A DNA stretch of 17,354 nucleotides from CAZXCQ01 sp964639275 (GCA_964639275.1 CAZXCQ010000127.1:1-17354), one strand, 5' to 3'; counted from the first letter of the stretch, positions 7,970-15,522 are shown. Notes: generated from the letters alone by a model not told the origin. Program-made: numbers and translations.

Positions 7970-8012
7970 AAATTTTTTTACAAATTGAGATACCCTTATC
8001 GGAGGATGACTT

Positions 8013-8906
8013 ATGCGGATACGCCAACCTGGTAAGATACGTCAAAAACTCTGGCTTCTTGGCCGTGAGGAGTCATGCATATACCTGCTGGAGGGAACGG
8101 ATCATTCCATGATTATCAGCGGGGGCATGACCGCCATTGTGCCGGATGTCGTTGAGCAACTGGAGGCATTTGGGATTGATGAGACACGAATAAAAAAGCT
8201 CCTGATCCTCCACGCCCACTTTGATCACGTGGGTGTTGTCCCCTTTTTCAAACGTCGCCTGCCCGACATGGAAATCTTTGCATCCGGCCGGGCATGGGAG
8301 CTTCTGGGGGCTTCGAAAGTCCGGACGACCATCAACAAATTCAGCCGTATGATTGCCGAGCGGCTTGGGGCGGACGGGGTGCATGAGAGATACGATGTGG
8401 ACTGGAAAGACGATATCACCGGTACTGCGGTGTCTGAGGGAGATCAAATCGGTCTCGGGGATATGGATATCCATCTCTATGAAACCCCGGGGCATTCCTC
8501 ATGTTCGATTTCGGCATACGTGCCTGAACTAAAGGCCCTTTTCGCATCCGATGCAGGGGGCATCCCGTACAAGGACACGATCATCGCCCCGGGGAACTCC
8601 AACTACACCCAGTTTCAACAGAGCCTCGAAAAGCTGAAGGATCTGGATGTGCAATATGCATGCGCTGATCACTACGGCTACCTGACCGGAACCGAGGCGC
8701 GGAATTTTATTCAGGAGGCCATCCAAGAGGCCAGGAAACGCCGGGCTTCCATAGAGGAGATCTATGGCCGCACCGGAGATATCGAGTCCACTGTCGCGGA
8801 AATGGTGGATACATTTTATCAGGAGAATCCGGGTTATATGCTGGGCCCGGAGATCAGCAGAGGGGTCTACCGCCAGATGGTCCGGCACATCGCGAACACC
8901 ATGTAA
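8013..8906 (+). CDS. Metallo-beta-lactamase-fold hydrolase
   Basis: A 297-residue protein of the metallo-beta-lactamase superfamily. The metal-binding signature HAHFDH is at 67-72, followed by H161 (ETPGHSSCS), D180 (LFASDAG) and H220 (ADHYGYL), a complete set for a dinuclear Zn or Fe site, so it should be catalytically competent. The C-terminal 75 residues are helical (EARNFIQEAIQEARKRR onward), as in hydrolases of the RNase Z/glyoxalase II/quorum-lactonase type. No signal peptide is seen, so it is cytoplasmic. GGAGG seven bases before the ATG fixes the start. The substrate is unknown: the family covers thioesters, lactones, phosphodiesters and flavodiiron oxidases, and context (a radical SAM gene on the same strand after a 342-bp gap) does not decide. 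Confidence 0.88.
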   Translation: MRIRQPGKIRQKLWLLGREESCIYLLEGTDHSMIISGGMTAIVPDVVEQLEAFGIDETRIKKLLILHAHFDHVGVVPFFKRRLPDMEIFASGRAWELLGASKVRTTINKFSRMIAERLGADGVHERYDVDWKDDITGTAVSEGDQIGLGDMDIHLYETPGHSSCSISAYVPELKALFASDAGGIPYKDTIIAPGNSNYTQFQQSLEKLKDLDVQYACADHYGYLTGTEARNFIQEAIQEARKRRASIEEIYGRTGDIESTVAEMVDTFYQENPGYMLGPEISRGVYRQMVRHIANTM

Positions 8907-8968
8907 AGGACAGGCGAGATTTCTCCAAGACCCCCATACAGACATTTTGGCGGATAGACTCTGAATCC

Positions 8969-9221
8969 GTATAACACTTTAACTTGTTGAAACCCGGGGA
9001 ATGGGGATTCCCTTTTTCGGGCGTATAACTCGCCCGTAAGAGAGCGTAGAGAAATCACCTGCCATAGGTGAAAACAGGGGGCAGTATTTGCTAGAAAGTC
9101 TTATGGTTCTTGGCGACGTCGATCTCCGTGATTTCTTAACGCTCTCTAACGGTCTCAGACAGGGATACGCCCTTCAAAACGGAATCCCCATTCCCCGGGT
9201 TTCAAAGGGCAAAATGGTTAC
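8969..9221 (+). mobile_element. MITE-like palindromic element, copy B (about 253 bp)
   Basis: It shares its whole core with copy A. An extended inverted repeat starting TTGAAACCCGGGG matches perfectly over 25 bp between the two sides (left from about 8986, right ending about 9205). Outer ends are degenerate: left ATAACACTTTAAC (8971 on), right inverted GTAACCATTTTGCCC (9221 back). Unlike copies A, D and E, both ends resemble the GTAACACTTTAGCC type. The internal 25-bp stem is at 9034-9058 with 9128-9152. No target duplication is visible. It fills the 342-bp gap between the hydrolase and the radical SAM gene, which holds nothing else I recognise. Confidence 0.78.
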
Positions 9222-9248
9222 GTTTTAAACAGCACGAAAGGATCAAAT

Positions 9249-10322
9249 ATGAGTGTCGCGACTGCCACAAAATATCGCTTTGAGACCGGGGTATATCGAC
9301 CACCGAGTGAAGGCGGTAGTTACTCCCTGTTGATCAGGGTCACCCGTAATTGCCCCTGGAACCGGTGTGAGTTTTGCAGCATGTACAAGGGGGAGAAGTT
9401 CGAATTGAGATCACCCGAAGAGGTCAAGGCCGATATCGATTCGATTGCAGCAATCTGCAACCTCCTCCGTTCCATTTCGTGGAAACTCGGCTACGGTGGT
9501 GAAATCAATCGTCATGTGGCCATCGCCCTGCTGGAGAGAGAGCCAGGATTTAATACCCGTCAGGGATTTGTCATGATCTATGACTGGCTGGTTTCCGGCG
9601 GAAAAACAGCCTTCCTGCAGGACGCGAACAGCCTGATCCTGCCTGTGGAAAGGCTCGTCGATATCCTGAGGCATCTGCGAAAGACCTTTCCTTCCTTGAA
9701 TCGGGTGACCACTTACGCCAGGTCGAGGACCCTGGCGCAGCGAAGGCTCGAAGGACTGGTAGAAATCCGTCAGGCCGGGCTGGACAGGTTGCATGTCGGC
9801 CTGGAAACGGGTGATGACGTGCTGCTCAAGCGGGTAAGAAAAGGGGTTACAGGCGAGGGGCACATCAGCGCGGGCGCAAAGGCCATGAAGGCCGGGTTTC
9901 AGCTGTCCGAGTACTGGATGCCGGGATTGGGCGGAAAAGAGCGATGGGAAGACCATGCCAGAAATACGGCCCGCGTGTTGAATGCCATAAACCCGCATTA
10001 TATCCGTTCGCGTCCCTTTTTCCCATCCCCCGGCTCCCCCCTTTTTGAGGCATACAGCAAAGGAGAGTTAAAGCTTCTGGCACCCCGCGAGCAGTTGATC
10101 GAACTCAAGTTGATGGTGGAGGAACTGGATGTGACCTCCAGGGTCTGCTTTGACCATGCTGCCAATTACTGGAGAGGACGAAACGGCGGGCTTCTGTTTA
10201 GCCAGAGCTATGAAGGCTATCGATTCCCTGATGAAAAGCCACGGGTGTTGGAATTGCTTGACCAGGGCATAGCGGTCCAGAGCGATACCCCCGGAATGGA
10301 AGACTTTCGGATGATGCTCTAA
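9249..10322 (+). CDS. Radical SAM protein with CX4CX2C iron-sulfur motif
   Basis: A 357-residue radical SAM enzyme. The [4Fe-4S] ligands are C35, C40 and C43 in NCPWNRCEFCSMYKG, i.e. CX4CX2C rather than the commonest CX3CX2C; this spacing with the following MYKG is what I recall for a branch of COG1032/Elp3-like proteins. Other barrel features: FLQDANSLIL at 122-131 (after strand 3), TTYARSRTL at 154-162, and the SAM-binding-like HVGLETGDD at 182-190. C-terminal residues 250-357 form a short extra domain with no further Cys cluster. The start is ATG with AAAGGA eight bases upstream. The reaction is unknown; no partner enzyme is adjacent, the flanks being repeats on both sides. Confidence 0.88.
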   Translation: MSVATATKYRFETGVYRPPSEGGSYSLLIRVTRNCPWNRCEFCSMYKGEKFELRSPEEVKADIDSIAAICNLLRSISWKLGYGGEINRHVAIALLEREPGFNTRQGFVMIYDWLVSGGKTAFLQDANSLILPVERLVDILRHLRKTFPSLNRVTTYARSRTLAQRRLEGLVEIRQAGLDRLHVGLETGDDVLLKRVRKGVTGEGHISAGAKAMKAGFQLSEYWMPGLGGKERWEDHARNTARVLNAINPHYIRSRPFFPSPGSPLFEAYSKGELKLLAPREQLIELKLMVEELDVTSRVCFDHAANYWRGRNGGLLFSQSYEGYRFPDEKPRVLELLDQGIAVQSDTPGMEDFRMML

Positions 10323-10359
10323 GCAGATGTATTGAGAAATACGGTTACGTATAGTATCT

Positions 10360-10423
10360 CACCGCCGAGCCGCAAAGAGCGCGGAGAACGCATTTTTTGC
10401 TTTCCGCTGAGCCCCGCTCAAAG
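10360..10423. repeat. CACCGC..GAGCCGC-type dispersed palindromic repeat, short copy
   Basis: CACCGCCGAGCCGCAAAGAG... at 10360 on resembles the start of the repeat at 14226 (CACCGCAGAGCCGCAGGGAT). It contains an imperfect hairpin, GAGCGCGG (10377-10384) with CCCCGCTC (10412-10419). It lies between the convergent radical SAM and aminotransferase genes, where it might act as a bidirectional transcription barrier; that role is inferred. Confidence 0.55.
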
Positions 10424-10436
10424 TCCGGGATAAAAC

Positions 10437-11594
10437 TTACACCCGCTCGTTGAGCCGTGCCAGGCGCTCACCCACCTCCCTCAATGTCCCTTCATCCTTG
10501 GCAAAATGTAAACGGATCAGGTGGTTGACGGGTTCGTGAAAAAAGCTGGAGCCAGGCACGGCCGCCACGCCGATCTCCTTCACCATCCAGTAGCAGAATT
10601 CGGTGTCATCGGAGAAACCAAAATCGGAGATATCTATCATGACATAGTAGGCCCCATTGGGTGTGGTATAGCGCAGCCCGGCCTGGTCAAGATAACCCAG
10701 AAAGAGATCGCGCCGGCGGGTATAATCGGCCCGTAGCTGTTCGTAGTAGGTCAAGGGAAGCCCCAATGCCGTCACAGCCGCCTCCTGCAATGGGGCCGCC
10801 GCCCCCACGGTCAGGAAGTCATGGACCTTGCGAACACCGAAAATCACCTCTGCCGATGAAATGACATACCCCAGCCGCCACCCGGTGATAGAATAGGTCT
10901 TGGAGAGCGAACTGCAGCAAATGGTCCGTTCAAACATCCCGGGGAGGCTGGCAATATAGGTGTGCCGGTGCGGGGCGTAGACAATATGCTCGTAGACCTC
11001 ATCCGTGATGATAAAGGCATCGAACTCCTGGGCAAGCCCGGCAATAAACTGGAGCTCATCCTGGGTAAAGACCTTGCCCGAGGGGTTTGACGGGTTACAC
11101 AATACCAGGGCCTTTACCCCCTGCTCAAAGGCACGGCGCAACTCATCCCGATCAAACTGGAATTCGGGGGGACGAAGCGGGATATAGATCGGCTCGGCGC
11201 TTGACAGGATGGTATCGGCGCCATAGTTTTCGTAAAATGGGGAGAAGACGATTACCCGGTCACCTGGATTGCAGACCGTCATCATTGCCGACATCATGGC
11301 CTCTGTACTCCCGCAGGTAACGACAATGTGGTCATCCGGATCCAGCTCGATTCCCATCCACCTCTGCTGTTTACGGGCAAGGGCCGCGCGAAAATTGGGC
11401 GCCCCCCAGGTTATGGCGTATTGATGATACCCCTCTTGCAGCGCGCGCTTTGCAGCGGCCACCAGTTCATCAGGGGGATCAAAGCCTGGGAATCCCTGGG
11501 AAAGATTGATGGCATTATACTTGTTGGCCACCCGCGTCATATCCCGGATGACGGATTCGGTAAAATGCTCCAGGCGAGCAGCGATCTTTGGCAT
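10437..11594 (-). CDS. Class I/II PLP-dependent aminotransferase
   Basis: A 385-residue fold-type I aminotransferase. Seen: INLSQGFPGFDPP at 29-41, the GSTEAM phosphate loop at 95-100, NPSNPSG at 168-173, D198 and Y201 in ITDEVYEH, the PLP lysine K232 in SSLSKTYSITGWRLGY, and R240. The LSQGFPGFDPP start and overall pattern are like the methionine/kynurenine (KAT, YbdL) and aspartate subgroup Ib enzymes, which transfer amino groups between amino acids and 2-oxo acids. The ATG is preceded by GAGGGAGG. It is third in a co-directional run with the Cys/Met enzyme and leucine dehydrogenase, but a 177-bp gap with its own strong promoter indicates independent expression. The specific substrate is not determinable from sequence. 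Confidence 0.9.
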   Translation of the reverse strand: MPKIAARLEHFTESVIRDMTRVANKYNAINLSQGFPGFDPPDELVAAAKRALQEGYHQYAITWGAPNFRAALARKQQRWMGIELDPDDHIVVTCGSTEAMMSAMMTVCNPGDRVIVFSPFYENYGADTILSSAEPIYIPLRPPEFQFDRDELRRAFEQGVKALVLCNPSNPSGKVFTQDELQFIAGLAQEFDAFIITDEVYEHIVYAPHRHTYIASLPGMFERTICCSSLSKTYSITGWRLGYVISSAEVIFGVRKVHDFLTVGAAAPLQEAAVTALGLPLTYYEQLRADYTRRRDLFLGYLDQAGLRYTTPNGAYYVMIDISDFGFSDDTEFCYWMVKEIGVAAVPGSSFFHEPVNHLIRLHFAKDEGTLREVGERLARLNERV

Positions 11595-11642
11595 CTTATA
11601 AAGCCTCCCTCATTGGCCAGGACCTTGTCTTTTGACTGGGGG

Positions 11643-11671
11643 ATAATAAAGAGACATGGGTTGTCTGTCAA
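11643..11671 (-). promoter_or_regulatory. Predicted sigma70-type promoter of the aminotransferase gene
   Basis: On the minus strand a perfect TTGACA (11671-11666) and TATTAT (11648-11643, 5 of 6) are spaced by 17 bp. The start would be near 11636, giving a leader of about 42 nt to the ATG at 11594. Confidence 0.7.
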
Positions 11672-11716
11672 ACAGAAACCAGGGTCAGGGTTTGGGGGGT
11701 CTCAAATCCGGTAGGA

Positions 11717-11738
11717 CCCCGGAGGTTGAACCCCGGGG
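11717..11738. repeat. GC-rich inverted repeat downstream of the Cys/Met enzyme gene
   Basis: CCCCGG and CCGGGG arms enclose a loop that can extend the pairing with GGTT and AACC. It lies 34 bp after the stop at 11772 in gene direction, so it could end transcription, but no T-run follows on the minus strand, so an intrinsic terminator is not established. Confidence 0.4.
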
Positions 11739-11771
11739 AGATGACCGAGGGGGAGGCGGCTTCAAACCGGT

Positions 11772-12980
11772 TCAGGTAAGACCGGAGAGCCCCTGATCCA
11801 GGTCTTTACACAGGTCTTCCGGATCCTCGAGCCCCACCGATATCCGAAAGATCCCATCGCCTGCAAGGTCCTGAAAGGCCTTTTGCTGCCCCCGGCTCAG
11901 CTTAAAGGATGACTCAAAAAGGGCCGGGGTGGAGAGATAAAAAATAAGGCTCCGGTGGTGGCCCAGTGAGACCGCATAATGAAAGATCTCTAACCGCTTT
12001 TCAAGGATCACCGCCGCATCCGGACCATTTTCCACCTGGAAGGTCAGCATCCCTGAAAAATTTTTCATCTGCTCCTTTGCCAGGTCGTATTGCGGATGAG
12101 AGGATAGGCCTGGATACACCACCTTCTTGACCCTCGGGTCCCCTTCAAGGAACCCGGCCACCCTCTTTGCCCCGGCCTCGTGGGCCTCCATACGAAGCGG
12201 CAACGTGGCAATCCCCCTCATGATCAGCCAGGCGTTAAAGGGGCTGAGAATCCCACCCGTCCGGATGGCCACCTTCTGACGCAGGGCCTCGATATCTTTT
12301 GCCGGTCCCAGCAATGCACCACCGATGGCATCCCCGTGCCCGCACAGATACTTGGTGAGGGAGTGAAGCACGTAGTCTGCCCCCAGTGCCAGGGGCCGGG
12401 TTGCAATGGGTGTGGCAAAGGTGGAATCCACGGCAAGCCTTGCCCCAGCCCTGTGGACAATTTCGGCAACAGCCCGGATGTCTGTAAGCCGGAGGATCGG
12501 GTTACAGGGCGTCTCGGCATAAACCAGCCTTGTCTCAGGGGTGACGGCCTGCTCCACCTCGTCCAGATCAGACATATTGACCTTGGTGATCCTGATCCCC
12601 ATCCTGGGGAGGATATCATTGGTCAGCTCCGCGGTGGCGGCATAGGAGACATCACTGATGACCAGGTGATCCCCGCTGCTCAGGTGGTAAAGAAACAGGG
12701 CCGTTACCGCGGCCATCCCGCTGCCAAGGGCAACACAGGCCTCGGCACCTTCCAGTTCTATCAGCTTTTGCTCAAGCTGACGGACCGTGGGGTTCCCCCA
12801 CCTCGTGTAATAGTAGGGTGCATCGGCCTCCAAGCCTTCCACGGAAAATGATGCGCCGGCATCGGCCGCAAATGTGGTCGACATGACCAGATTTGGCGCC
12901 GAGGCCCTTGTTATGGGGTCTGGGGCTTCGCCGGCGTGAACTGCCTTTGTTCTCATGCCTCTCTGCCGATGGGTATCCAT
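11772..12980 (-). CDS. Cys/Met-metabolism PLP-dependent enzyme (cystathionine gamma-synthase/methionine gamma-lyase family)
   Basis: A 402-residue enzyme of the trans-sulfuration family, which forms or splits cystathionine, homocysteine or methionine. Counting from the ATG at 12980: Y58 and R60 of YTRWGNPT (bind the PLP phosphate of the neighbouring subunit), SGM at 87-89, Y113, AETPCNP at 155-161, D185, and the PLP lysine K210 in HSLTKYLCGHGD. These fall one residue before the equivalents in methionine gamma-lyase (Y59, R61, Y114, D186, K211), but the position of its characteristic Cys116 is Ala115 here, so methionine lyase activity is not assured. AAGGAG is 8 bases before the ATG and 5 before an adjacent GTG at 12983; I prefer the ATG. 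It lies 59 bp after leucine dehydrogenase and is probably co-transcribed with it. Confidence 0.9.
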   Translation of the reverse strand: MDTHRQRGMRTKAVHAGEAPDPITRASAPNLVMSTTFAADAGASFSVEGLEADAPYYYTRWGNPTVRQLEQKLIELEGAEACVALGSGMAAVTALFLYHLSSGDHLVISDVSYAATAELTNDILPRMGIRITKVNMSDLDEVEQAVTPETRLVYAETPCNPILRLTDIRAVAEIVHRAGARLAVDSTFATPIATRPLALGADYVLHSLTKYLCGHGDAIGGALLGPAKDIEALRQKVAIRTGGILSPFNAWLIMRGIATLPLRMEAHEAGAKRVAGFLEGDPRVKKVVYPGLSSHPQYDLAKEQMKNFSGMLTFQVENGPDAAVILEKRLEIFHYAVSLGHHRSLIFYLSTPALFESSFKLSRGQQKAFQDLAGDGIFRISVGLEDPEDLCKDLDQGLSGLT

Positions 12981-13039
12981 CACAACTGCTCCTTGATTGT
13001 TATTGGGCTCTCATACCAATTGAACGCCTCGAAATTTCT

Positions 13040-14128
13040 CTACCGGCCACCGTGCTCTGACAGGGGCGCCTGGTCTTTTTGAGCCCCGCTCAAACGCATG
13101 TTGGCGATCCGCCTTGCCGCCTCGTCCGTACTGCACCCATCGGTCCGGGCCATCTCAAAGACCTGGTTGAGATTGCCCTTGATCGCATTGACAAGCCTCT
13201 CTTTGGCTTCCTCGCTTGACCAGCCCCTGACCTCCATCCCGATAATGGCGATGGCCCCCCCGCTGTTGGCAATAAAGTCGGGCGCATACAGGATATCTTG
13301 TTCTCGAAGTCGTATGGCATCTTGCGGGACTCCCAGTTGGTTATTGGCGGCTCCCGCCACCACGCGACAGCGCAGGCGGGGAATGGTCTCCTGGTTGAGA
13401 ATCGCCCCAACCGCACACGGGGCAAATATATCGCAGGGTGTGTCGTGGACCTTTTCAGGAGGAATCGGCTGTAACCCGAATTCAGCTGAAAAATGCCCGA
13501 TGACAGCGTCGTTTATGTCACTTATCAGGATCTCCGATCCGGTCTGCCGCAACAGCCCGATCAATTCCCGGCCCACGCTTCCCACGCCCTGGATCAACAC
13601 CCTTTTCCCCTCCAGGGTGGCCGTGCCAAAGGCCTGTTCGGCCCCCACCTCAATGCTGGTAAAGACCCCCAGGGCTGTAAATGGGCCCGGGTTGCCGGCC
13701 CCCCCAGCAGCCGGTGTGCGCCCAAAGATATAAGGATCACCGGTCTCTGCGATGATGTCCATATCCTCCGATGATGTGCCGTAGTCCGGACCCGTAAAGA
13801 ATAGCCCGTTGTGGCTGTGAACAAATTCGCCATATCTTTTGAGCAACGCCGTCCGCGTCTTTAGATCCAGATCAGGGGGTATCGCAATGACCGCCTTGCC
13901 ACCTCCGTAGTCAATGCCCGCTGCGGCCCATTTGAGGGTCATGCCACCGGCCAGTCTCTGGGCATCCTCCAGGGCGGCCCGGAGATCAAGATAGTGCTTC
14001 ATGCGTGTCCCGCCGACTGCCGACCCCAGCCGGGTAGAATGAACTGCGATAAAGATCCATGCATTGGCGGGCCGGTCAAACCGAATAATCACACACACTC
14101 CGTTCCATTCTCTGATCAAAGACTCCAT
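13040..14128 (-). CDS. Leucine/Glu/Phe/Val-type amino acid dehydrogenase
   Basis: A 362-residue NAD-dependent amino acid dehydrogenase, the length of leucine dehydrogenases (about 360). The catalytic region shows GGMTLKWAAAGIDYGGGKAV with K66 and K78 in the positions of the substrate and catalytic lysines, then D115 in TGPDYGTSSEDM. The Rossmann domain follows with GVGSVG at 181-186 and the acidic SDIND at 203-207, which favours NAD over NADP. The reaction is reversible oxidative deamination of branched-chain amino acids to 2-oxo acids and ammonia. ATG preceded by GGAGAAGAG. It heads the minus-strand amino-acid cluster; the AT-rich region upstream (14160-14220) probably holds its promoter but I could not pick clear boxes. 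Valine or phenylalanine preference cannot be excluded. Confidence 0.88.
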   Translation of the reverse strand: MESLIREWNGVCVIIRFDRPANAWIFIAVHSTRLGSAVGGTRMKHYLDLRAALEDAQRLAGGMTLKWAAAGIDYGGGKAVIAIPPDLDLKTRTALLKRYGEFVHSHNGLFFTGPDYGTSSEDMDIIAETGDPYIFGRTPAAGGAGNPGPFTALGVFTSIEVGAEQAFGTATLEGKRVLIQGVGSVGRELIGLLRQTGSEILISDINDAVIGHFSAEFGLQPIPPEKVHDTPCDIFAPCAVGAILNQETIPRLRCRVVAGAANNQLGVPQDAIRLREQDILYAPDFIANSGGAIAIIGMEVRGWSSEEAKERLVNAIKGNLNQVFEMARTDGCSTDEAARRIANMRLSGAQKDQAPLSEHGGR

Positions 14129-14223
14129 TGATCTCTTCTCCTTGGATTCTCACGATGGAATTTGTGCTAAGTACTCTAATTTATGAATATTATGACTTAT
14201 TCAATTCAGTTATATCTTAACCA

Positions 14224-14446
14224 TTCACCGCAGAGCCGCAGGGATCGCAGAGAAATTTGGGATTTTTCGTTTGTCGCTGAGACGCCGACAAATGAAAAGC
14301 ACCATGCCTCCAGCAATCCACCCACCAACAAATCCTGCGCTGCAGCGCTTGGGTTTATTGCTTTTTGCCCTTCTCAGCGAAAAGGAATAAGAAAATTATC
14401 CTCCGTGAACTCTGTGCCTCGAATGAGCGGAGCGAATGGACGGTGA
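14224..14446. repeat. Long inverted dispersed repeat between the leucine dehydrogenase and arfB genes
   Basis: This fills most of a 543-base gap with no gene. The left arm starts TTCACCGCAGAGCCGCAG (14224 on); the right arm, read inverted, gives CTCACCG (near 14446) and GAGGCACAGAGTTCACGGAG (around 14401-14420), the same repeat type. A central hairpin pairs TTTGTCG (14270-14276) with CGACAAA (14286-14292). The plus frame at 14183-14446 is an artefact of the repeat. The left arm matches the shorter copy at 10360. I see no further feature in 14447-14578. Confidence 0.6.
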
Positions 14447-14578
14447 GGCAATAGAGTAATATGTCTCCGTATTTAAGAAAATGGGTACTAGGCGAAGCTG
14501 TTTACTGGTGGAATTGATACAGCGGTCTGGTGGAAATGTCAAATGTCAACGGAACCCCGTTTCGATTCTCGTTATGGA

Positions 14579-14669
14579 GCTCACCCCAGCCTTTTGAAAC
14601 CCGGGGAATGGGGATTCCGTTTTTCGGGCGTATAACTCGCCCGTAAGAGAGCGTAAAGAAATCACCTTA
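14579..14669 (+). mobile_element. MITE-like element, truncated copy C (left half)
   Basis: From TTTTGAAACCCGGGG (14592 on) to AGAAATCACCT this matches the left halves of copies A and B, including the CGGGCG/CGCCCG hairpin (14625-14630 with 14638-14643). Similarity stops near 14669, three bases from the stop codon of arfB at 14672. The outermost end (14579-14591) is degenerate. The right half is absent, so this copy is deleted or was cut by a rearrangement. Confidence 0.7.
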
Positions 14670-14671
14670 GG

Positions 14672-15097
14672 CTATTCCTCGGGCTGCGCGACAGGCTGCC
14701 GTATCCGTTTGGTCTGGCCCCGCCGGCGTTTGGATTCCAACCGGCGTTCCCTGGAGGCGAGGGTTGGTTTTGTCTTGTGGCGGGGTTTGGGCCTTAGGGT
14801 GGCCCGGCGGATCAGGGCGATCAGCCGGTCCATGGCATCCTGGCGGTTTCGGTCCTGTGTGCGGAATCGCCGGGCATGGATGATCAGGATACCATCTTCG
14901 GTCATCCGCCTGCCGGCCAGGGTGGCGAGCCGCCTGCGGACATCAGGGGAGAGCGAAGGGGATCTGCCTGCATCAAAGCGGAGCTGGACAGCAGTGGCAA
15001 CCTTGTTGACATTTTGCCCTCCCGGTCCGGAGGCGCGGATAAAATCCTCCTGGATCTCCTTTTCATCAATCGCGATGGTATCGGTTATGAAAATCAT
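14672..15097 (-). CDS. arfB: Alternative ribosome-rescue factor ArfB (YaeJ-type peptidyl-tRNA hydrolase)
   Basis: A 141-residue, stop-codon-independent release factor homologue, almost exactly the length of E. coli ArfB (140). The catalytic GGQ is at 26-28 within RASGPGGQNVNKVATAVQLRF, the family signature. The C-terminus is a long basic tail (KPRHKTKPTLASRERRLESKRRRGQTKRIR type composition, from about 103), which in ArfB inserts into the empty mRNA channel of stalled ribosomes. The protein hydrolyses peptidyl-tRNA on non-stop complexes. GGGGA lies just before the ATG, a rather close ribosome site. It is 71 bp downstream of a small secreted-protein gene on the same strand. The truncated repeat C begins three bases after its stop; the last residues PVAQPEE are not part of the repeat. 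Confidence 0.93.
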   Translation of the reverse strand: MIFITDTIAIDEKEIQEDFIRASGPGGQNVNKVATAVQLRFDAGRSPSLSPDVRRRLATLAGRRMTEDGILIIHARRFRTQDRNRQDAMDRLIALIRRATLRPKPRHKTKPTLASRERRLESKRRRGQTKRIRQPVAQPEE

Positions 15098-15168
15098 TCC
15101 CCATCAATCCCCGGATAGGACAGACTGCCTCGTCTCCTGTTGGGGTCTCCCTCAATTCCTGTATCACC

Positions 15169-15522
15169 CTACTCTTTTTTGGGCTTCTTTGGTGCTGTAT
15201 CCGGGATCATACCAGGAAGCTCTGAGCATTCTCCTTTTTCACTCCGATAGGGAACCGATTTCAGGTATATCCCGATCTTTCCACTTTCTGCAATCCGCCA
15301 CAACCGGCCGGTGGCCGTATCGAGCATGAACTGGTCTTTGCTCGAAGTGGATACCTGGCCAAAAACAAATCGACCGTTGGCGGAGGACAAGACTCCGTGT
15401 TGCGATTGTTGTATCTGTGGTGAGCCAATGCCCAGTGGCTGGGCAGAGACGGCCGCGGCGCCGAGTAATACCAGTAAGAAAAGCGGCATCACCATCATTA
15501 CAGCCTTAATGTCTCGAACCAT
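15169..15522 (-). CDS. Small secreted protein of unknown function
   Basis: A 117-residue protein with a clear Sec signal peptide: MVRDIK, a hydrophobic stretch VMMVMPLFLLVLLGAAAV, and an AVSAQ cleavage site near residue 28. The mature part of about 90 residues contains GRFVFGQVSTSSKDQFMLDTATGRLWRI, a compact strand-rich pattern I have seen in hypothetical proteins of deltaproteobacteria, and ends in a lysine-rich tail. One Cys only (SEKGECSEL). The frame is open up to 15705, but GGAGGTGA seven bases before the ATG at 15522 and the signal peptide decide the start. Function is unknown; it is likely periplasmic or outside the cell. Confidence 0.75.
   Translation of the reverse strand: MVRDIKAVMMVMPLFLLVLLGAAAVSAQPLGIGSPQIQQSQHGVLSSANGRFVFGQVSTSSKDQFMLDTATGRLWRIAESGKIGIYLKSVPYRSEKGECSELPGMIPDTAPKKPKKE

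Noticed and set aside
6925..9221. Repeated units considered as a CRISPR array or phage attachment sites
   Set aside because: Copies are few, long, palindromic, irregularly spaced and partly flanked by target duplications; no cas or integrase gene is present.
14183..14446. 87-codon plus-strand frame upstream of leucine dehydrogenase
   Set aside because: It runs through an inverted repeat family also present at 10360; the residue pattern is that of a translated repeat and no ribosome site precedes it.
14505..14523. AATTGATAC near 14511-14520 as another end of the MITE family
   Set aside because: Only nine bases match; the neighbouring GCTAA expected in the end sequence is absent, so it is probably chance.
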